Of a stretch of DNA of 64,000 nucleotides, positions 21,792 to 31,333 are shown in pieces. The notes under the pieces are model-generated. The model was not told the origin of the DNA. It saw only the letters and a list, made by a program, of their open reading frames with translations, and did not search any database. This DNA is from Burkholderia pyrrocinia (lineage in GTDB: Bacteria > Pseudomonadota > Gammaproteobacteria > Burkholderiales > Burkholderiaceae). How positions within the stretch are numbered: the stretch's first letter is position 1; every line of letters begins with the position of its first letter. Location: NCBI RefSeq assembly GCF_003330765.1, contig NZ_CP024902.1, positions 1,364,001-1,428,000 of the forward strand. Direction: 5' to 3'. Position numbers and translations under genes: made by a program.

Positions 21792-22685
21792 GTGTCCGAT
21801 ATCGCTGTTTCCCACGCCATTCCCGCGCCGCTCCAGTGCGGCCGCTTCACGCTGACGTTCGAACGCCCGCTCGTGATGGGCATCCTCAACGCAACGCCCG
21901 ATTCGTTCTCCGACGGCGGCCGCTTCCTCGCGCGCGACGATGCGCTGCGCCAGGCCGAGCGGATGATTGCCGAAGGCGCCGACCTCCTCGATATCGGCGG
22001 CGAATCGACGCGCCCCGGCGCGCCGCCCGTGCCGCCCGACGAGGAACTCGCGCGCGTGATCCCGCTCGTCGAGGCACTGCGGCCGCTGAACGTGCCGCTG
22101 TCGATCGACACCTACAAGCCGGCCGTGATGCGCGCGGCGCTGGCCGCCGGCGCGGACCTGATCAACGACATCTGGGGGTTCCGCCAGCCGGGCGCGATCG
22201 ATGCGGTGCGCGAGGGCAACAGCGGGCTGTGCGCGATGCACATGCTTGGCGAGCCGCAGACGATGCAGGTCGGCGAACCCGACTACGGCGACGTCGTGAC
22301 CGAGGTGCGCGATTTTCTCGCCGCGCGCGCACAGGCGCTGCGCGACGCGGGCATTGCGGCGGAGCGGATCTGCGTCGATCCCGGTTTCGGGTTCGGCAAG
22401 GCGGTCGTCGACGATAATTATGCGCTGCTGGCCGCGTTGCCGGACACGGCGCCCGCGCGGCCCGACGGGCGCGCTTATCCGATACTCGCAGGCATGTCGC
22501 GCAAGTCGATGCTCGGCGCGGTGATCGGCGGCAAGCCGCCGATGGAGCGCGTCGCGGCGAGCGTGGCGGCCGCACTGTGCGCGGTCGGGCGCGGCGCCGC
22601 AATCGTGCGCGTGCACGACGTCGCGGCGACGGTCGATGCGCTGAAAATATGGAATGCCGTGCGCGAAGCCGCGCGGCAACGATAA
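21792..22685 (+). CDS. folP: Dihydropteroate synthase
   Basis: A 297-residue TIM-barrel enzyme joining p-aminobenzoate to dihydropterin pyrophosphate in folate synthesis; the sulfonamide target. Visible motifs are MGILNATPDSFSDGG (about residue 28), DIGGESTRPGA (about 69) and DPGFGFGKA. The GTG start at 21792 (VSDIAVSHAIP) is chosen by length; no strong ribosome site is present and other GTG/TTG codons upstream would run through the ftsH terminator. It is followed by glmM 27 bp later, a common pair. Confidence 0.88.
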   Translation: MSDIAVSHAIPAPLQCGRFTLTFERPLVMGILNATPDSFSDGGRFLARDDALRQAERMIAEGADLLDIGGESTRPGAPPVPPDEELARVIPLVEALRPLNVPLSIDTYKPAVMRAALAAGADLINDIWGFRQPGAIDAVREGNSGLCAMHMLGEPQTMQVGEPDYGDVVTEVRDFLAARAQALRDAGIAAERICVDPGFGFGKAVVDDNYALLAALPDTAPARPDGRAYPILAGMSRKSMLGAVIGGKPPMERVAASVAAALCAVGRGAAIVRVHDVAATVDALKIWNAVREAARQR

Positions 22686-22712
22686 GTCAGAAGACGAAGG
22701 AGGAAGGGCCCC

Positions 22713-24068
22713 ATGGGACGTCGATATTTCGGCACGGACGGCATTCGCGGCACGGTGGGCGAAGCGCCCATTACGCCGGATTTCGTATTGCGCCTCGGCT
22801 ATGCGGCCGGCAAGGTACTGGCCGGCTCGGCCGATGTCACGGCAGGCTCGCGTCCGACCGTGCTGATCGGCAAGGACACGCGCGTGTCGGGCTACATGCT
22901 CGAGGCCGCGCTCGAGGCCGGGTTCTCGGCGGCCGGCGTCGACGTGATGCTGGCCGGCCCGATGCCGACGCCGGGCGTCGCGTATCTGACGCGCGCGCTG
23001 CGCCTGTCGGCCGGCGTCGTGATCAGCGCGTCGCACAACCCGTATCACGACAACGGGATCAAGTTTTTCTCCGCTGACGGCAACAAGCTGCCCGACGACA
23101 CCGAAGCCGCGATCGAGGCGTGGCTCGACAAGCCGCTCGAATGCGCGTCGTCCGACGGCCTCGGCAAGGCGCGCCGCCTCGACGACGCGGCCGGCCGCTA
23201 CATCGAATTCTGCAAGAGCACGTTCCCGGCCGCGTTCGACCTGCGCGGGCTGAAGCTCGTGATCGATTGCGCGCACGGTGCCGCGTACCAGATCGCGCCG
23301 CACGTGTTCCACGAGCTCGGCGCGGACGTGATCCCGATCGGCGTTGCGCCGAACGGCTTCAACATCAACGACGGCGTCGGCGCGACCGCGCCGGACGCGT
23401 TGGTGCGCGCGGTGCGTGCGAACCACGCCGATCTCGGCATTGCGCTCGACGGCGATGCTGACCGCCTGCAGGTCGTCGACGCGAGCGGGCGCCTGTATAA
23501 CGGCGACGAGTTGCTCTACGTGCTCGTGAAGGACCGGATCACGACCGACGGCAAGGTCGAAGGCGCGGTCGGCACGCTGATGACGAACCTCGCCGTCGAA
23601 GTCGCGCTGCAGCGCGAGGGCGTGAAGTTCGTCCGTGCGGCGGTCGGCGATCGCTACGTGCTCGAACAGTTGCGCGAGCGCGGCTGGCAGCTCGGCGCGG
23701 AAGGCTCGGGCCATATCCTGTCGCTTGACCGGCACTCGACCGGCGACGGCATCGTGTCGGCGCTGCTCGTGCTGGCCGCGCTGAAGCGCAGCGGCCAAAC
23801 GCTCGCGCAGATGCTCGATGGCGTCACGCTGTTTCCGCAGAAGCTGATCAACGTGCGGATGAAGCCGGGCGCCGACTGGAAGGGCAGCACGTCGATTCGC
23901 GCCGCGATCGACGCCGCCGAAGCCGCGCTCGCCGGCAGCGGCCGCGTGCTGATCCGCGCGTCGGGCACGGAGCCGGTGCTGCGCGTGATGGTCGAAGCGC
24001 AGCAGGCGGCCGATGCGGTCCGCCATGCGGAGACGATCGCCGACGCGGTGCGCGCGGCGACGACCTGA
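22713..24068 (+). CDS. glmM: Phosphoglucosamine mutase
   Basis: A 451-residue alpha-D-phosphohexomutase converting glucosamine-6-phosphate to glucosamine-1-phosphate for UDP-GlcNAc and the cell wall. The phosphoserine loop is [14 protein letters not shown] (about residue 105), the metal loop is DGDADR (about 247), the sugar loop is EGSGH, and the phosphate-binding loop is [22 protein letters not shown] precedes the ATG. Confidence 0.95.
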   Translation: MGRRYFGTDGIRGTVGEAPITPDFVLRLGYAAGKVLAGSADVTAGSRPTVLIGKDTRVSGYMLEAALEAGFSAAGVDVMLAGPMPTPGVAYLTRALRLSAGVVISASHNPYHDNGIKFFSADGNKLPDDTEAAIEAWLDKPLECASSDGLGKARRLDDAAGRYIEFCKSTFPAAFDLRGLKLVIDCAHGAAYQIAPHVFHELGADVIPIGVAPNGFNINDGVGATAPDALVRAVRANHADLGIALDGDADRLQVVDASGRLYNGDELLYVLVKDRITTDGKVEGAVGTLMTNLAVEVALQREGVKFVRAAVGDRYVLEQLRERGWQLGAEGSGHILSLDRHSTGDGIVSALLVLAALKRSGQTLAQMLDGVTLFPQKLINVRMKPGADWKGSTSIRAAIDAAEAALAGSGRVLIRASGTEPVLRVMVEAQQAADAVRHAETIADAVRAATT

Positions 24069-24405
24069 CGCGCGGTATCGGCGCGGGGCGGTCCGGCCGC
24101 CCGCGCGCCGGCTCTCCGGTGAACCGGCATGCGGCGCCTTCGGGGCGCCGCAATTACGTCAGACGCAAAGGTTTGCGATACCTATAGAGGGGTGCCTCGA
24201 CAAGCGCATTCCCCGATCGGAGAAATCGTCCGACCCCTGATATCGGACCCGCCGCGGGCAGGGCTTCCCGTGCCGCCGACGCTGCGCTACGATCCGCCCG
24301 CGCCCCTGCAAAACGGGTGTTCGCCCCGTCCTTTCCAGGCCGGCAATTCTTGCCGCCATTGCCGTTCCGGCGCCCCCCGCGCCGTGCCTGCTACTCCCTT
24401 TCAAC
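24069..24405. other. Intergenic stretch, no gene seen
   Basis: About 340 bp between glmM and the Pho boxes. A GC stem-loop with a TTCG loop (GCGGCGCC/GGCGCCGC, about 24133-24152) follows glmM but has no T-run, so its role as a terminator is doubtful. No frame with believable start and codon use was found. Confidence 0.4.
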
Positions 24406-24471
24406 CAGTCATGTTACTGTCACGCCAGTTTCATTGATTGTCACATTACCGTCATGAGGAGCCCCTAACCT
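24406..24471 (+). promoter_or_regulatory. Tandem PhoB boxes and promoter of the pst-pho operon
   Basis: Five 7-mers of the PhoB half-site type follow each other at 11, 11, 10 and 11 bp: CAGTCAT (24406), CTGTCAC (24417), GTTTCAT (24428), TTGTCAC (24438) and CCGTCAT (24449). The last pair, TTGTCAC-ATTA-CCGTCAT, is the closest to the E. coli consensus. TAACCT at 24466-24471 starts 11 bp after the last half-site, where the -10 of a PhoB-activated promoter belongs. Confidence 0.85.
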
Positions 24472-24511
24472 TCGCGGTGCCGTAGTCATCCGCTCACACA
24501 CTGGAGGTCTC

Positions 24512-25546
24512 ATGAAATTGATGCAAACCGCGATTGCCGGCTTGGCTGGCGCGCTTTTCGCTGTTGCCGCGCAAGCTGCCGACATCACGGGCGCAGGCAG
24601 CACGTTCGCGATGCCGATCTATACGAAATGGGCTGCCGACTACCAGCAGTCCGGCGGCGCGAAGGTCAACTACCAAGGTATCGGTTCGTCGGGCGGCCTG
24701 AAGCAGATCAACGCGAAGACGGTCGATTTTGCCGGTTCGGACGCTCCGCTGAAGGATGACGAGCTCGCGAAGGAAGGCCTGTTCCAGTTCCCGACGGTGG
24801 TGGGCGGCGTGGTGCCGGTCGTCAACGTGCCGGGCGTGAAGGCAGGCGAGCTGACGCTGTCGGGCCCGGTGCTCGGCGACATCTACCTCGGCAAGATCAA
24901 GAAGTGGAACGACCCGGCGATCGCCGCGCTGAACCCGAAGGTCAAGCTGCCGGATACGGACATCGCGGTGGTTCGCCGCGCAGACGGTTCGGGCACGAGC
25001 TTCATCTGGACGAACTACCTGTCGAAGGTCAACGACGAGTGGAAGTCGAAGATCGGCGAAGGCACCACGGTCAACTGGCCGACGGGTACGGGCGGCAAGG
25101 GCAACGACGGCGTCGCAGCCTTCGTGCAGCGCCTGCCGGGCGCGGTCGGCTACGTCGAGTGGGCGTACGCGAAGAAGAACAACATGGTCTACACCGCGCT
25201 GAAGAACTCGACGGGCACGGTGGTCGAGCCGAAGACGGAAACGTTCAAGGCCGCTGCTGCCGGCGCGAACTGGTCGAAGTCGTTCTACCAGATCCTGACG
25301 AACCAGCCGGGCAAGGAAGCATGGCCGGTCGTCGGCGCGACGTTCGTGCTGCTGCACGCGAAGCAGGACAAGCCGGAGCAGGGCGCGGAAACGCTGAAGT
25401 TCTTCAGCTGGGCGTTCAAGAACGGCGAGAAGGCAGCCGACAGCCTTGACTACATCTCGCTGCCGCCGGCGGTCGAGACGGAAATCCGCAAGCAGTGGAA
25501 GGCGAAGGTGACGGACGCATCGGGCAAGTCGGTCGCCGCGGAGTAA
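24512..25546 (+). CDS. pstS: Phosphate ABC transporter, periplasmic phosphate-binding protein
   Basis: A 344-residue secreted binding protein. Signal peptide 1-22 ends at AAQAAD. The mature part opens with [17 protein letters not shown] and contains the phosphate-contacting GSSGG and [17 protein letters not shown] segments. It delivers phosphate to PstCA in the inner membrane. CTGGAGG lies before the ATG. As first gene behind the Pho boxes it should be the most strongly induced under phosphate limitation. Confidence 0.96.
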   Translation: MKLMQTAIAGLAGALFAVAAQAADITGAGSTFAMPIYTKWAADYQQSGGAKVNYQGIGSSGGLKQINAKTVDFAGSDAPLKDDELAKEGLFQFPTVVGGVVPVVNVPGVKAGELTLSGPVLGDIYLGKIKKWNDPAIAALNPKVKLPDTDIAVVRRADGSGTSFIWTNYLSKVNDEWKSKIGEGTTVNWPTGTGGKGNDGVAAFVQRLPGAVGYVEWAYAKKNNMVYTALKNSTGTVVEPKTETFKAAAAGANWSKSFYQILTNQPGKEAWPVVGATFVLLHAKQDKPEQGAETLKFFSWAFKNGEKAADSLDYISLPPAVETEIRKQWKAKVTDASGKSVAAE

Positions 25547-25562
25547 GCATTGCAGCGGTTCG

Positions 25563-25621
25563 CTGCCCGGCCGCGCCGGTCGGGCAGTGTGTGCGGTAAA
25601 ACCGGGCGTCATGGCGCCCGG
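25563..25621 (+). other. Two stem-loops between pstS and pstC
   Basis: CTGCCCG/CGGGCAG (25563-25587) and CCGGGCG/CGCCCGG (25602-25621) are perfect inverted repeats with no T-run. Stem-loops at this place are known in binding-protein operons to stabilise the upstream message or damp read-through, so that the soluble binding protein outnumbers the membrane parts; that role here is inferred. Confidence 0.55.
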
Positions 25622-25640
25622 CAATCAAAAGCAGGCACCC

Positions 25641-26627
25641 ATGTCTGATATTTCATACACGTCCTCCCGATCGCCCGACAGTGCGCAGCTGCGTGCGCCG
25701 AGCCGCTTCGGGGACGTTCTGTTCGGCGGCCTCGCACGGCTCGCCGCGATCGTGACCCTGCTGCTGCTGGGCGGGATCATCGTTTCCCTGATCATTGCGT
25801 CGCTGCCGACCATCCAGAAGTTCGGCCTCGGCTTCCTGTGGCAATCCGAGTGGGATCCCAACTCGGACATCTACGGCGCACTCGTGCCGATCTACGGCAC
25901 GATCGTGACGTCGGTCATTGCGCTCGTCATCGCGGTGCCCGTCAGTTTCGGCATCGCACTGTTCCTCACCGAGTTGTCGCCCGTGTGGCTGCGCCGCCCG
26001 CTCGGCATCGCGATCGAGCTGCTCGCCGCGATTCCGTCGATCGTGTACGGCATGTGGGGGCTGCTGGTGTTCGCGCCGATCTTCGCCGAATACTTCCAGA
26101 AGCCGCTCGGCCGCCTGTTCAAGGACATGTGGGTGCTCGGTCCGCTGACGGCCGGCCCGCCGATCGGCATCGGCATCCTCGCGGCCGGCGTGATCCTCGC
26201 GATCATGATCATCCCGTACATCGCGTCGGTGATGCGCGACGTGTTCGAGGTCACGCCCGTGCTGCTGAAGGAATCGGCATACGGGATCGGCTGCAGGACC
26301 TGGGAAGTGATGTGGAAGGTCGTGCTGCCCTATACGAAGACCGGCGTGATCGGCGGCGTGATGCTCGGCCTCGGCCGCGCGCTCGGCGAGACGATGGCCG
26401 TGACCTTCGTGATCGGCAATACGAACCTGCTCGACAGCGTGTCGCTGTTCGCGCCGGGCAACAGCATCACGTCGGCGCTCGCGAACGAATTCGCGGAAGC
26501 GCAACCGGGCCTGCATACGTCCGCACTGATGGAACTGGGCCTGATCCTGTTCGTGATCACGTTCATCGTGCTGTCCATCTCCAAGCTGCTGCTGCTTCGT
26601 CTCGAGAAGGGAGAGGGCAAGAAATGA
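25641..26627 (+). CDS. pstC: Phosphate ABC transporter permease PstC
   Basis: A 328-residue inner-membrane permease with six or so helices after a 30-residue cytoplasmic head. The ABC-permease EAA-like loop is [29 protein letters not shown], followed by [19 protein letters not shown] 25641 (MSDISYTSS) is preferred over the frame start at 25587, which overlaps the hairpin region. The stop overlaps the pstA start (ATGA). Confidence 0.94.
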   Translation: MSDISYTSSRSPDSAQLRAPSRFGDVLFGGLARLAAIVTLLLLGGIIVSLIIASLPTIQKFGLGFLWQSEWDPNSDIYGALVPIYGTIVTSVIALVIAVPVSFGIALFLTELSPVWLRRPLGIAIELLAAIPSIVYGMWGLLVFAPIFAEYFQKPLGRLFKDMWVLGPLTAGPPIGIGILAAGVILAIMIIPYIASVMRDVFEVTPVLLKESAYGIGCRTWEVMWKVVLPYTKTGVIGGVMLGLGRALGETMAVTFVIGNTNLLDSVSLFAPGNSITSALANEFAEAQPGLHTSALMELGLILFVITFIVLSISKLLLLRLEKGEGKK

Positions 26628-27517
26628 GCGAGCCCATCATGAATTTCCCGGGGCCGACCGGCGCCGCGCTCGACGCGATGCGCAGCCGCCTGCAGCGCAG
26701 GCGCAAGGCCGTCAACGCGATCGCGCTTGCCGCATCGCTCGGCGCCATGGCATTCGGCCTGCTGTGGCTCGTATGGATCCTGTACACGACGCTGCACCTC
26801 GGTATCGGCGGCCTGTCGCTGCAGCTGTTCAGCGAATCGACGCCGCCGCCGAACACGGCAGGCGGCGGTCTCGCGAACGCGATCGTCGGCAGCCTGCTGC
26901 TGTGCGGTTTCGGCACGCTGATCGGCACGCCGATCGGCATCCTCGCGGGCGTCTATCTTGCCGAATACGGCCAGAAGAACCTGCTCGCCGGCACGATCCG
27001 CTTCATCAACGACATCCTGCTGTCCGCGCCGTCGATCGTCGTCGGCCTGTTCGTGTACGCGATCGTCGTCGCGAAATCGGGACGCTTCTCGGGCTGGGCC
27101 GGCGTGATCGCGCTCGCGCTGCTGCAGATTCCGATCGTGATCCGCACGACCGAGAACATGCTGAATCTCGTGCCGATCGCGCTGCGTGAAGCCGCGGTCG
27201 CGCTCGGTACGCCGAAGTGGCGGATGGTGCTGAAGATCACGCTGCGCGCCTCGCTCGGCGGGATCACGACCGGCGTGCTGCTCGCGATCGCGCGGATTGC
27301 CGGCGAAACGGCGCCGCTGCTGTTCACGGCGCTGTCGAACCAGTTCTTCTCGTGGGACCTGAGCCAGCCGATGGCGAACCTGCCCGTCACGATCTACAAG
27401 TTTGCGATGAGCCCGTTCGCGGAATGGCAGTCGCTCGCATGGGCGGGCGTGTTCCTGATTACGCTCGGGGTGCTCGGACTCAATATCCTGGCGCGCTCGA
27501 TCTTCTCGAAAAAGTAA
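26624..27517 (+). CDS. pstA: Phosphate ABC transporter permease PstA
   Basis: A 297-residue permease, partner of PstC. It has a short cytoplasmic N-terminus, then about six membrane helices, with the coupling loop [27 protein letters not shown] and [15 protein letters not shown]. The start at 26624 overlaps the pstC stop, suggesting coupled translation and equal amounts of the two permeases. GAGAGGGCAAGAA precedes it. Confidence 0.94.
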   Translation: MSEPIMNFPGPTGAALDAMRSRLQRRRKAVNAIALAASLGAMAFGLLWLVWILYTTLHLGIGGLSLQLFSESTPPPNTAGGGLANAIVGSLLLCGFGTLIGTPIGILAGVYLAEYGQKNLLAGTIRFINDILLSAPSIVVGLFVYAIVVAKSGRFSGWAGVIALALLQIPIVIRTTENMLNLVPIALREAAVALGTPKWRMVLKITLRASLGGITTGVLLAIARIAGETAPLLFTALSNQFFSWDLSQPMANLPVTIYKFAMSPFAEWQSLAWAGVFLITLGVLGLNILARSIFSKK

Positions 27518-27532
27518 CGGCGGAGCAATCCG

Positions 27533-28381
27533 ATGAATATGGCAGAAAGCCACCTGAATCCCGTCGAGCGCACCGCAGCGCCCGCCGGCACGCAAGACGC
27601 GGCGCACGGCCGCCCGCTCGCGCCGCTGAACGCGAAGATCGAGGTCAACAACCTCAACTTCTTCTACAACAAGTTCCATGCGTTGAAGAACGTCAACCTG
27701 CGCATTCCCGAAGGGAAGGTGACGGCGTTCATCGGCCCGTCGGGCTGCGGCAAGTCGACGCTGCTGCGCACGTTCAACAAGATGTTCGCGCTCTATCCGG
27801 AGCAGCGCGCCGAAGGCGAAATCCTGATGGACGGCGAGAACCTGCTGACGACGAAGCGCGACATCTCGCTGCTGCGCGCGCGTATCGGCATGGTGTTCCA
27901 GAAGCCGACCCCGTTCCCGATGTCGATCTACGACAACATCGCATTCGGCGTGAAGATGTTCGAAAAGCTCACGCGCTCGGAAATGGACGACCGCGTCGAA
28001 TGGGCGCTCACGAAGGCCGCGCTGTGGAACGAAGTGAAGGACAAGCTGGGCCAGAGCGGCTACGGCCTCTCGGGCGGCCAGCAGCAGCGTCTGTGTATCG
28101 CGCGCGGCATCGCGATCCGTCCGGAAGTGCTGCTGCTCGACGAACCGTGCTCGGCGCTCGACCCGATCTCGACGGGCCGCATCGAAGAACTGATCGCGGA
28201 GCTGAAGAGCGACTACACGGTCGTGATCGTCACGCACAACATGCAGCAGGCCGCACGCTGCTCGGATTTCACGGCCTATATGTACCTGGGCGAGCTGATC
28301 GAGTTCGGCGAAACCGAAAAGATCTTCATCAAGCCGGTGCGCAAGGAAACGGAAGACTACATCACCGGCCGTTTCGGCTGA
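27533..28381 (+). CDS. pstB: Phosphate ABC transporter ATP-binding protein
   Basis: A 282-residue ABC ATPase powering phosphate import. Walker [10 protein letters not shown] lies near residue 67, the signature LSGGQQQR near 180, Walker B LLLDEPC near 200, and the H-loop in [10 protein letters not shown] near 234. The first 35 residues form a low-complexity head before [22 protein letters not shown] 27533 and 27539 are both possible. It is linked to PhoU, which together with PstB transmits the phosphate state to PhoR. Confidence 0.95.
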   Translation: MNMAESHLNPVERTAAPAGTQDAAHGRPLAPLNAKIEVNNLNFFYNKFHALKNVNLRIPEGKVTAFIGPSGCGKSTLLRTFNKMFALYPEQRAEGEILMDGENLLTTKRDISLLRARIGMVFQKPTPFPMSIYDNIAFGVKMFEKLTRSEMDDRVEWALTKAALWNEVKDKLGQSGYGLSGGQQQRLCIARGIAIRPEVLLLDEPCSALDPISTGRIEELIAELKSDYTVVIVTHNMQQAARCSDFTAYMYLGELIEFGETEKIFIKPVRKETEDYITGRFG

Positions 28382-28398
28382 TGACGGAGAACACAGCC

Positions 28399-29103
28399 AT
28401 GTCGGATAAACATCTGTCGAGCCAGTTCGACGCGGACCTGAACGCCGTGTCGTCGAAAGTGCTGGAAATGGGCGGGCTCGTCGAGTCGCAGATCGTCGGC
28501 GCGATGTTCGCGCTGAACGAATTCGATCGCGATGCGGCCGAGAAGGTGATCGCGACCGAGGAGGTCCTGAACGCGATGGAAGTCGACATCGACCAGGAAT
28601 GCGGCAACATCATCGCACGGCGGCAGCCTGCCGCACGCGACCTGCGTCTTTTGATGTCGATTTCGAAAACGATTACGAACCTCGAGCGCGCAGGCGACGA
28701 AGCCGAGAAGATCGCGAAGCGCGTGCGTCGCCTCGTCGACGAGCCGGCCGCGCGCACGGTCAACATCGCCGAGATCAAGGTGTCGGGCGAGATGGCCGTG
28801 ACGATCCTGCGCCGCGCGCTCGACGCGTTTGCGCGCCTCGATACGGTGGCCGCCGCGCAGATCGTCAAGGACGACAAGGAAATCGACCTGGAATTCCGCG
28901 CGTTCGTGCGCAAGCTCGTGTCGTACATGCAGGAAGATCCGCGCACGATCTCGGTGGGCCTCGAATACCTGTTCATCGCGAAGGCGATCGAACGGATCGG
29001 CGACCACGCGAAGAACATCGCCGAATTCATCATCTACATCGTGAAGGGCACGGACGTACGGCATCAGCCGCGCGACACGCTCGACCGCGAAGCCAACAGT
29101 TAA
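28399..29103 (+). CDS. phoU: Phosphate signalling regulator PhoU
   Basis: A 234-residue all-helical protein with two PhoU three-helix repeats; the metal-cluster motif of the first is ATEEVLNAMEVDIDQEC, and of the second IVKDDKEIDLEFRAF. It represses PhoR autophosphorylation when phosphate is plentiful. Start choice: ATG 28399 (MSDKHLSSQFD) matches the family and has GGAG upstream, while ATG 28381 overlaps the pstB stop and cannot be excluded. Confidence 0.94.
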   Translation: MSDKHLSSQFDADLNAVSSKVLEMGGLVESQIVGAMFALNEFDRDAAEKVIATEEVLNAMEVDIDQECGNIIARRQPAARDLRLLMSISKTITNLERAGDEAEKIAKRVRRLVDEPAARTVNIAEIKVSGEMAVTILRRALDAFARLDTVAAAQIVKDDKEIDLEFRAFVRKLVSYMQEDPRTISVGLEYLFIAKAIERIGDHAKNIAEFIIYIVKGTDVRHQPRDTLDREANS

Positions 29104-29135
29104 CACGACCCAGCACAGGAAAAAAAGAGGTGCCG

Positions 29136-29837
29136 ATGCCCAGCAACATTCTCGTCGTTGAAGATGAGCCCGCGATTTCCGAACTGATCTCGGTGAATCT
29201 CCAGCACGCCGGTCACTGCCCGATCCGTGCGTACAACGCCGAACAGGCGCAGAACCTGATCAGCGACGTGCTGCCCGATCTCGTGCTGCTCGACTGGATG
29301 CTGCCGGGCAAGTCCGGCATCGCGTTCGCGCGCGACCTGCGCAACAACGAACGCACCAAGCACATCCCGATCATCATGCTGACCGCGCGCGGCGACGAGC
29401 AGGACAAGGTGCTCGGCCTCGAGATCGGCGCGGACGACTACGTGACGAAGCCGTTCTCGCCGAAGGAACTCATGGCGCGCATCAAGGCCGTCCTGCGCCG
29501 TCGCGCGCCGCAGCTGACCGAGGACGTCGTGTCGATCAACGGGCTGCGCCTCGACCCTGCCACGCATCGCGTCGCCGCGCATGCGGAAGGCAGCGAGATC
29601 AAGCTCGATCTCGGCCCGACCGAGTTCCGCCTGCTGCATTTCTTCATGACCCATCCGGAGCGCGTGCACAGCCGCACGCAACTGCTCGACCAGGTGTGGG
29701 GCGACCACGTGTTCGTCGAGGAGCGCACCGTCGACGTGCACATCAAACGATTGCGCGCCGCCTTGAAACCGGCCGGCTGCGATGCGATGATCGAGACCGT
29801 GCGCGGCAGCGGCTACCGGCTCGCCAAGCACGCGTAA
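29136..29837 (+). CDS. phoB: Phosphate regulon response regulator
   Basis: A 233-residue OmpR-family regulator. The receiver domain has the acidic pair Glu9-Asp10, phospho-acceptor Asp53 (LLDWMLPG) and Lys in VTKPFSPKE. The winged-helix DNA-binding domain spans roughly 130-230 with RTVDVHIKRLRAAL as recognition helix. It should bind the half-sites before pstS and ppk. AAAGAGG precedes the ATG. Confidence 0.96.
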   Translation: MPSNILVVEDEPAISELISVNLQHAGHCPIRAYNAEQAQNLISDVLPDLVLLDWMLPGKSGIAFARDLRNNERTKHIPIIMLTARGDEQDKVLGLEIGADDYVTKPFSPKELMARIKAVLRRRAPQLTEDVVSINGLRLDPATHRVAAHAEGSEIKLDLGPTEFRLLHFFMTHPERVHSRTQLLDQVWGDHVFVEERTVDVHIKRLRAALKPAGCDAMIETVRGSGYRLAKHA

Positions 29838-29894
29838 CGTATCCGGACATGCCGTGTGCCACGGCGTGCCGTTCATTCTCTCGGGCGCTGAATC

Positions 29895-31214
29895 ATGAAC
29901 ATCATCTGGGCGCGCTTTTTGGTGTCGCTCGTGCTGCTCGTGCTGATCGGCGTATTGGTCGGCGTCTTCGCCGGCCCGATCGCGGGCCTCGTGTTCGTGG
30001 TCGTGATGCTGGTCGTGCAGGGCTTTTTCAGCACCTTCCATACGCAGCGTCTGTGGCGGCTGCTCGATGCGCCGGTCTACGGTGAAGTGCCGAGCGCGCC
30101 GGGCATCTGGGGCGAGATCTACTACCGTCTGCACAAGCTCGCGAAACAGTGGCATGCACAGGTGCGGCAGGTCGAACAGCAGCATTCGCGCTTCATCCAG
30201 GCGATCCAGGCATCGCCGAACGGCGTCGCGATGCTCGACGACCACGACCAGATCGAGTGGTGCAACGAGATCGCCGAGGTCCATTTCGGCCTCGATGCGA
30301 AGCGCGACCTGCGCCAGCACATCACCAACCTGGTGCGCCATCCCGATTTCGTCCGCTACCTGAATGCGCAGCATTACGACGAGACGCTCGTGATGCGCGG
30401 CATGGGCGACTCGCGGCAGAACGTGCTGGCCGTGCAGGTGTTTCCGTACGGCGAGAACCGCAAGCTGCTGCTCACGCAGGACATCACCGAGCTCGAGCGT
30501 ACCGACGCGATGCGGCGCGACTTCGTCGCGAACGTGTCGCACGAGTTGAAGACGCCGCTCACGGTGCTGTCGGGCTTCCTCGAGACGATGCGCGAGCTGC
30601 CGCTGAACGAGGAAGACCGCGCACGCTATCTCGACATGATGGAGCAGCAGGCGTCGCGGATGCGGCACATCGTCACCGACCTGCTGGTGCTCGCGAAGCT
30701 GGAAGGCGAGAGCAAGCCGCCTGCCGATCGCGCGATCGACATGCGCGCCGTGTTCGATCATCTGAAAGAGGACGCGCAGACGCTGTCGAACGGGCATCAC
30801 GACATCGCGTTCTCGATCGACGAGGCGCTTGGCGTCACGGGCGCGCAGACGGAGCTGTTCAGCGCGTTCGCGAATCTCGTCACGAACGCGATCCGCTATA
30901 CGCCGGACGGCGGCAAGATCGTCGTGTCGTGGCGGCGCGAGGGCGCACAGGGCGTGTTTTCCGTCACGGACAGCGGCTTCGGCATTCCGGCCGCCGACCT
31001 GCCGCGGCTTACCGAGCGCTTCTACCGCGTCGACCGCAGCCGCTCGCGCGATACGGGCGGCACGGGGCTCGGGCTCGCGATCGTCAAGCACGTGCTGCAG
31101 CGGCACGACGCGCACCTGTACGTGCAGAGCGAGGAAGGGCGCGGCAGCACGTTCACCGCGCGGTTCCCGGGCTCGCGCATCATCGCGATCCGGCCGGCCG
31201 CGTACGAGGCATGA
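29895..31214 (+). CDS. phoR: Phosphate regulon sensor histidine kinase
   Basis: A 439-residue sensor kinase. Two N-terminal hydrophobic segments (about 5-50, short periplasmic turn) are followed by a PAS domain (QASPNGVAMLDDHDQIEWCN). The dimerisation box FVANVSHELKTPLTVL carries the phosphorylated His near residue 216. The ATPase domain has N (FANLVTNAIRYTPDGG), G1 (VTDSGFGI) and G2 (GGTGLGLAIVKH) boxes. It receives the PstSCAB-PhoU signal rather than phosphate directly. Confidence 0.95.
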   Translation: MNIIWARFLVSLVLLVLIGVLVGVFAGPIAGLVFVVVMLVVQGFFSTFHTQRLWRLLDAPVYGEVPSAPGIWGEIYYRLHKLAKQWHAQVRQVEQQHSRFIQAIQASPNGVAMLDDHDQIEWCNEIAEVHFGLDAKRDLRQHITNLVRHPDFVRYLNAQHYDETLVMRGMGDSRQNVLAVQVFPYGENRKLLLTQDITELERTDAMRRDFVANVSHELKTPLTVLSGFLETMRELPLNEEDRARYLDMMEQQASRMRHIVTDLLVLAKLEGESKPPADRAIDMRAVFDHLKEDAQTLSNGHHDIAFSIDEALGVTGAQTELFSAFANLVTNAIRYTPDGGKIVVSWRREGAQGVFSVTDSGFGIPAADLPRLTERFYRVDRSRSRDTGGTGLGLAIVKHVLQRHDAHLYVQSEEGRGSTFTARFPGSRIIAIRPAAYEA

Positions 31215-31259
31215 TCGCGTAACGGCAGCGCCCGTTCGGTGGGCGGCGGCACGTGAGGT

Positions 31260-31299
31260 CCAATAAAAAACGCAGCCCGCGGGCTGCGTTTTTTATTGG
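31260..31299. terminator. Bidirectional terminator between phoR and ppk
   Basis: A perfect 40-bp palindrome: 20 bases are exactly repeated inverted around 31279/31280, with a GC core (CGCAGCCCG/CGGGCTGCG) and A/T arms. It gives a T-run on both strands and so serves convergent phoR and ppk. Confidence 0.9.
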
Positions 31300-31333
31300 C
31301 CGGATGGCGCGCGATTGGCGTCGCGCCGCCGGC

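Noticed and set aside
21675-24026. 783-codon antisense frame over folP and glmM
   Set aside because: Composition typical of antisense frames in GC-rich DNA; no motif.
24133-24152. GC stem-loop after glmM as a terminator
   Set aside because: The stem is good but no T-run follows, so termination is not supported.
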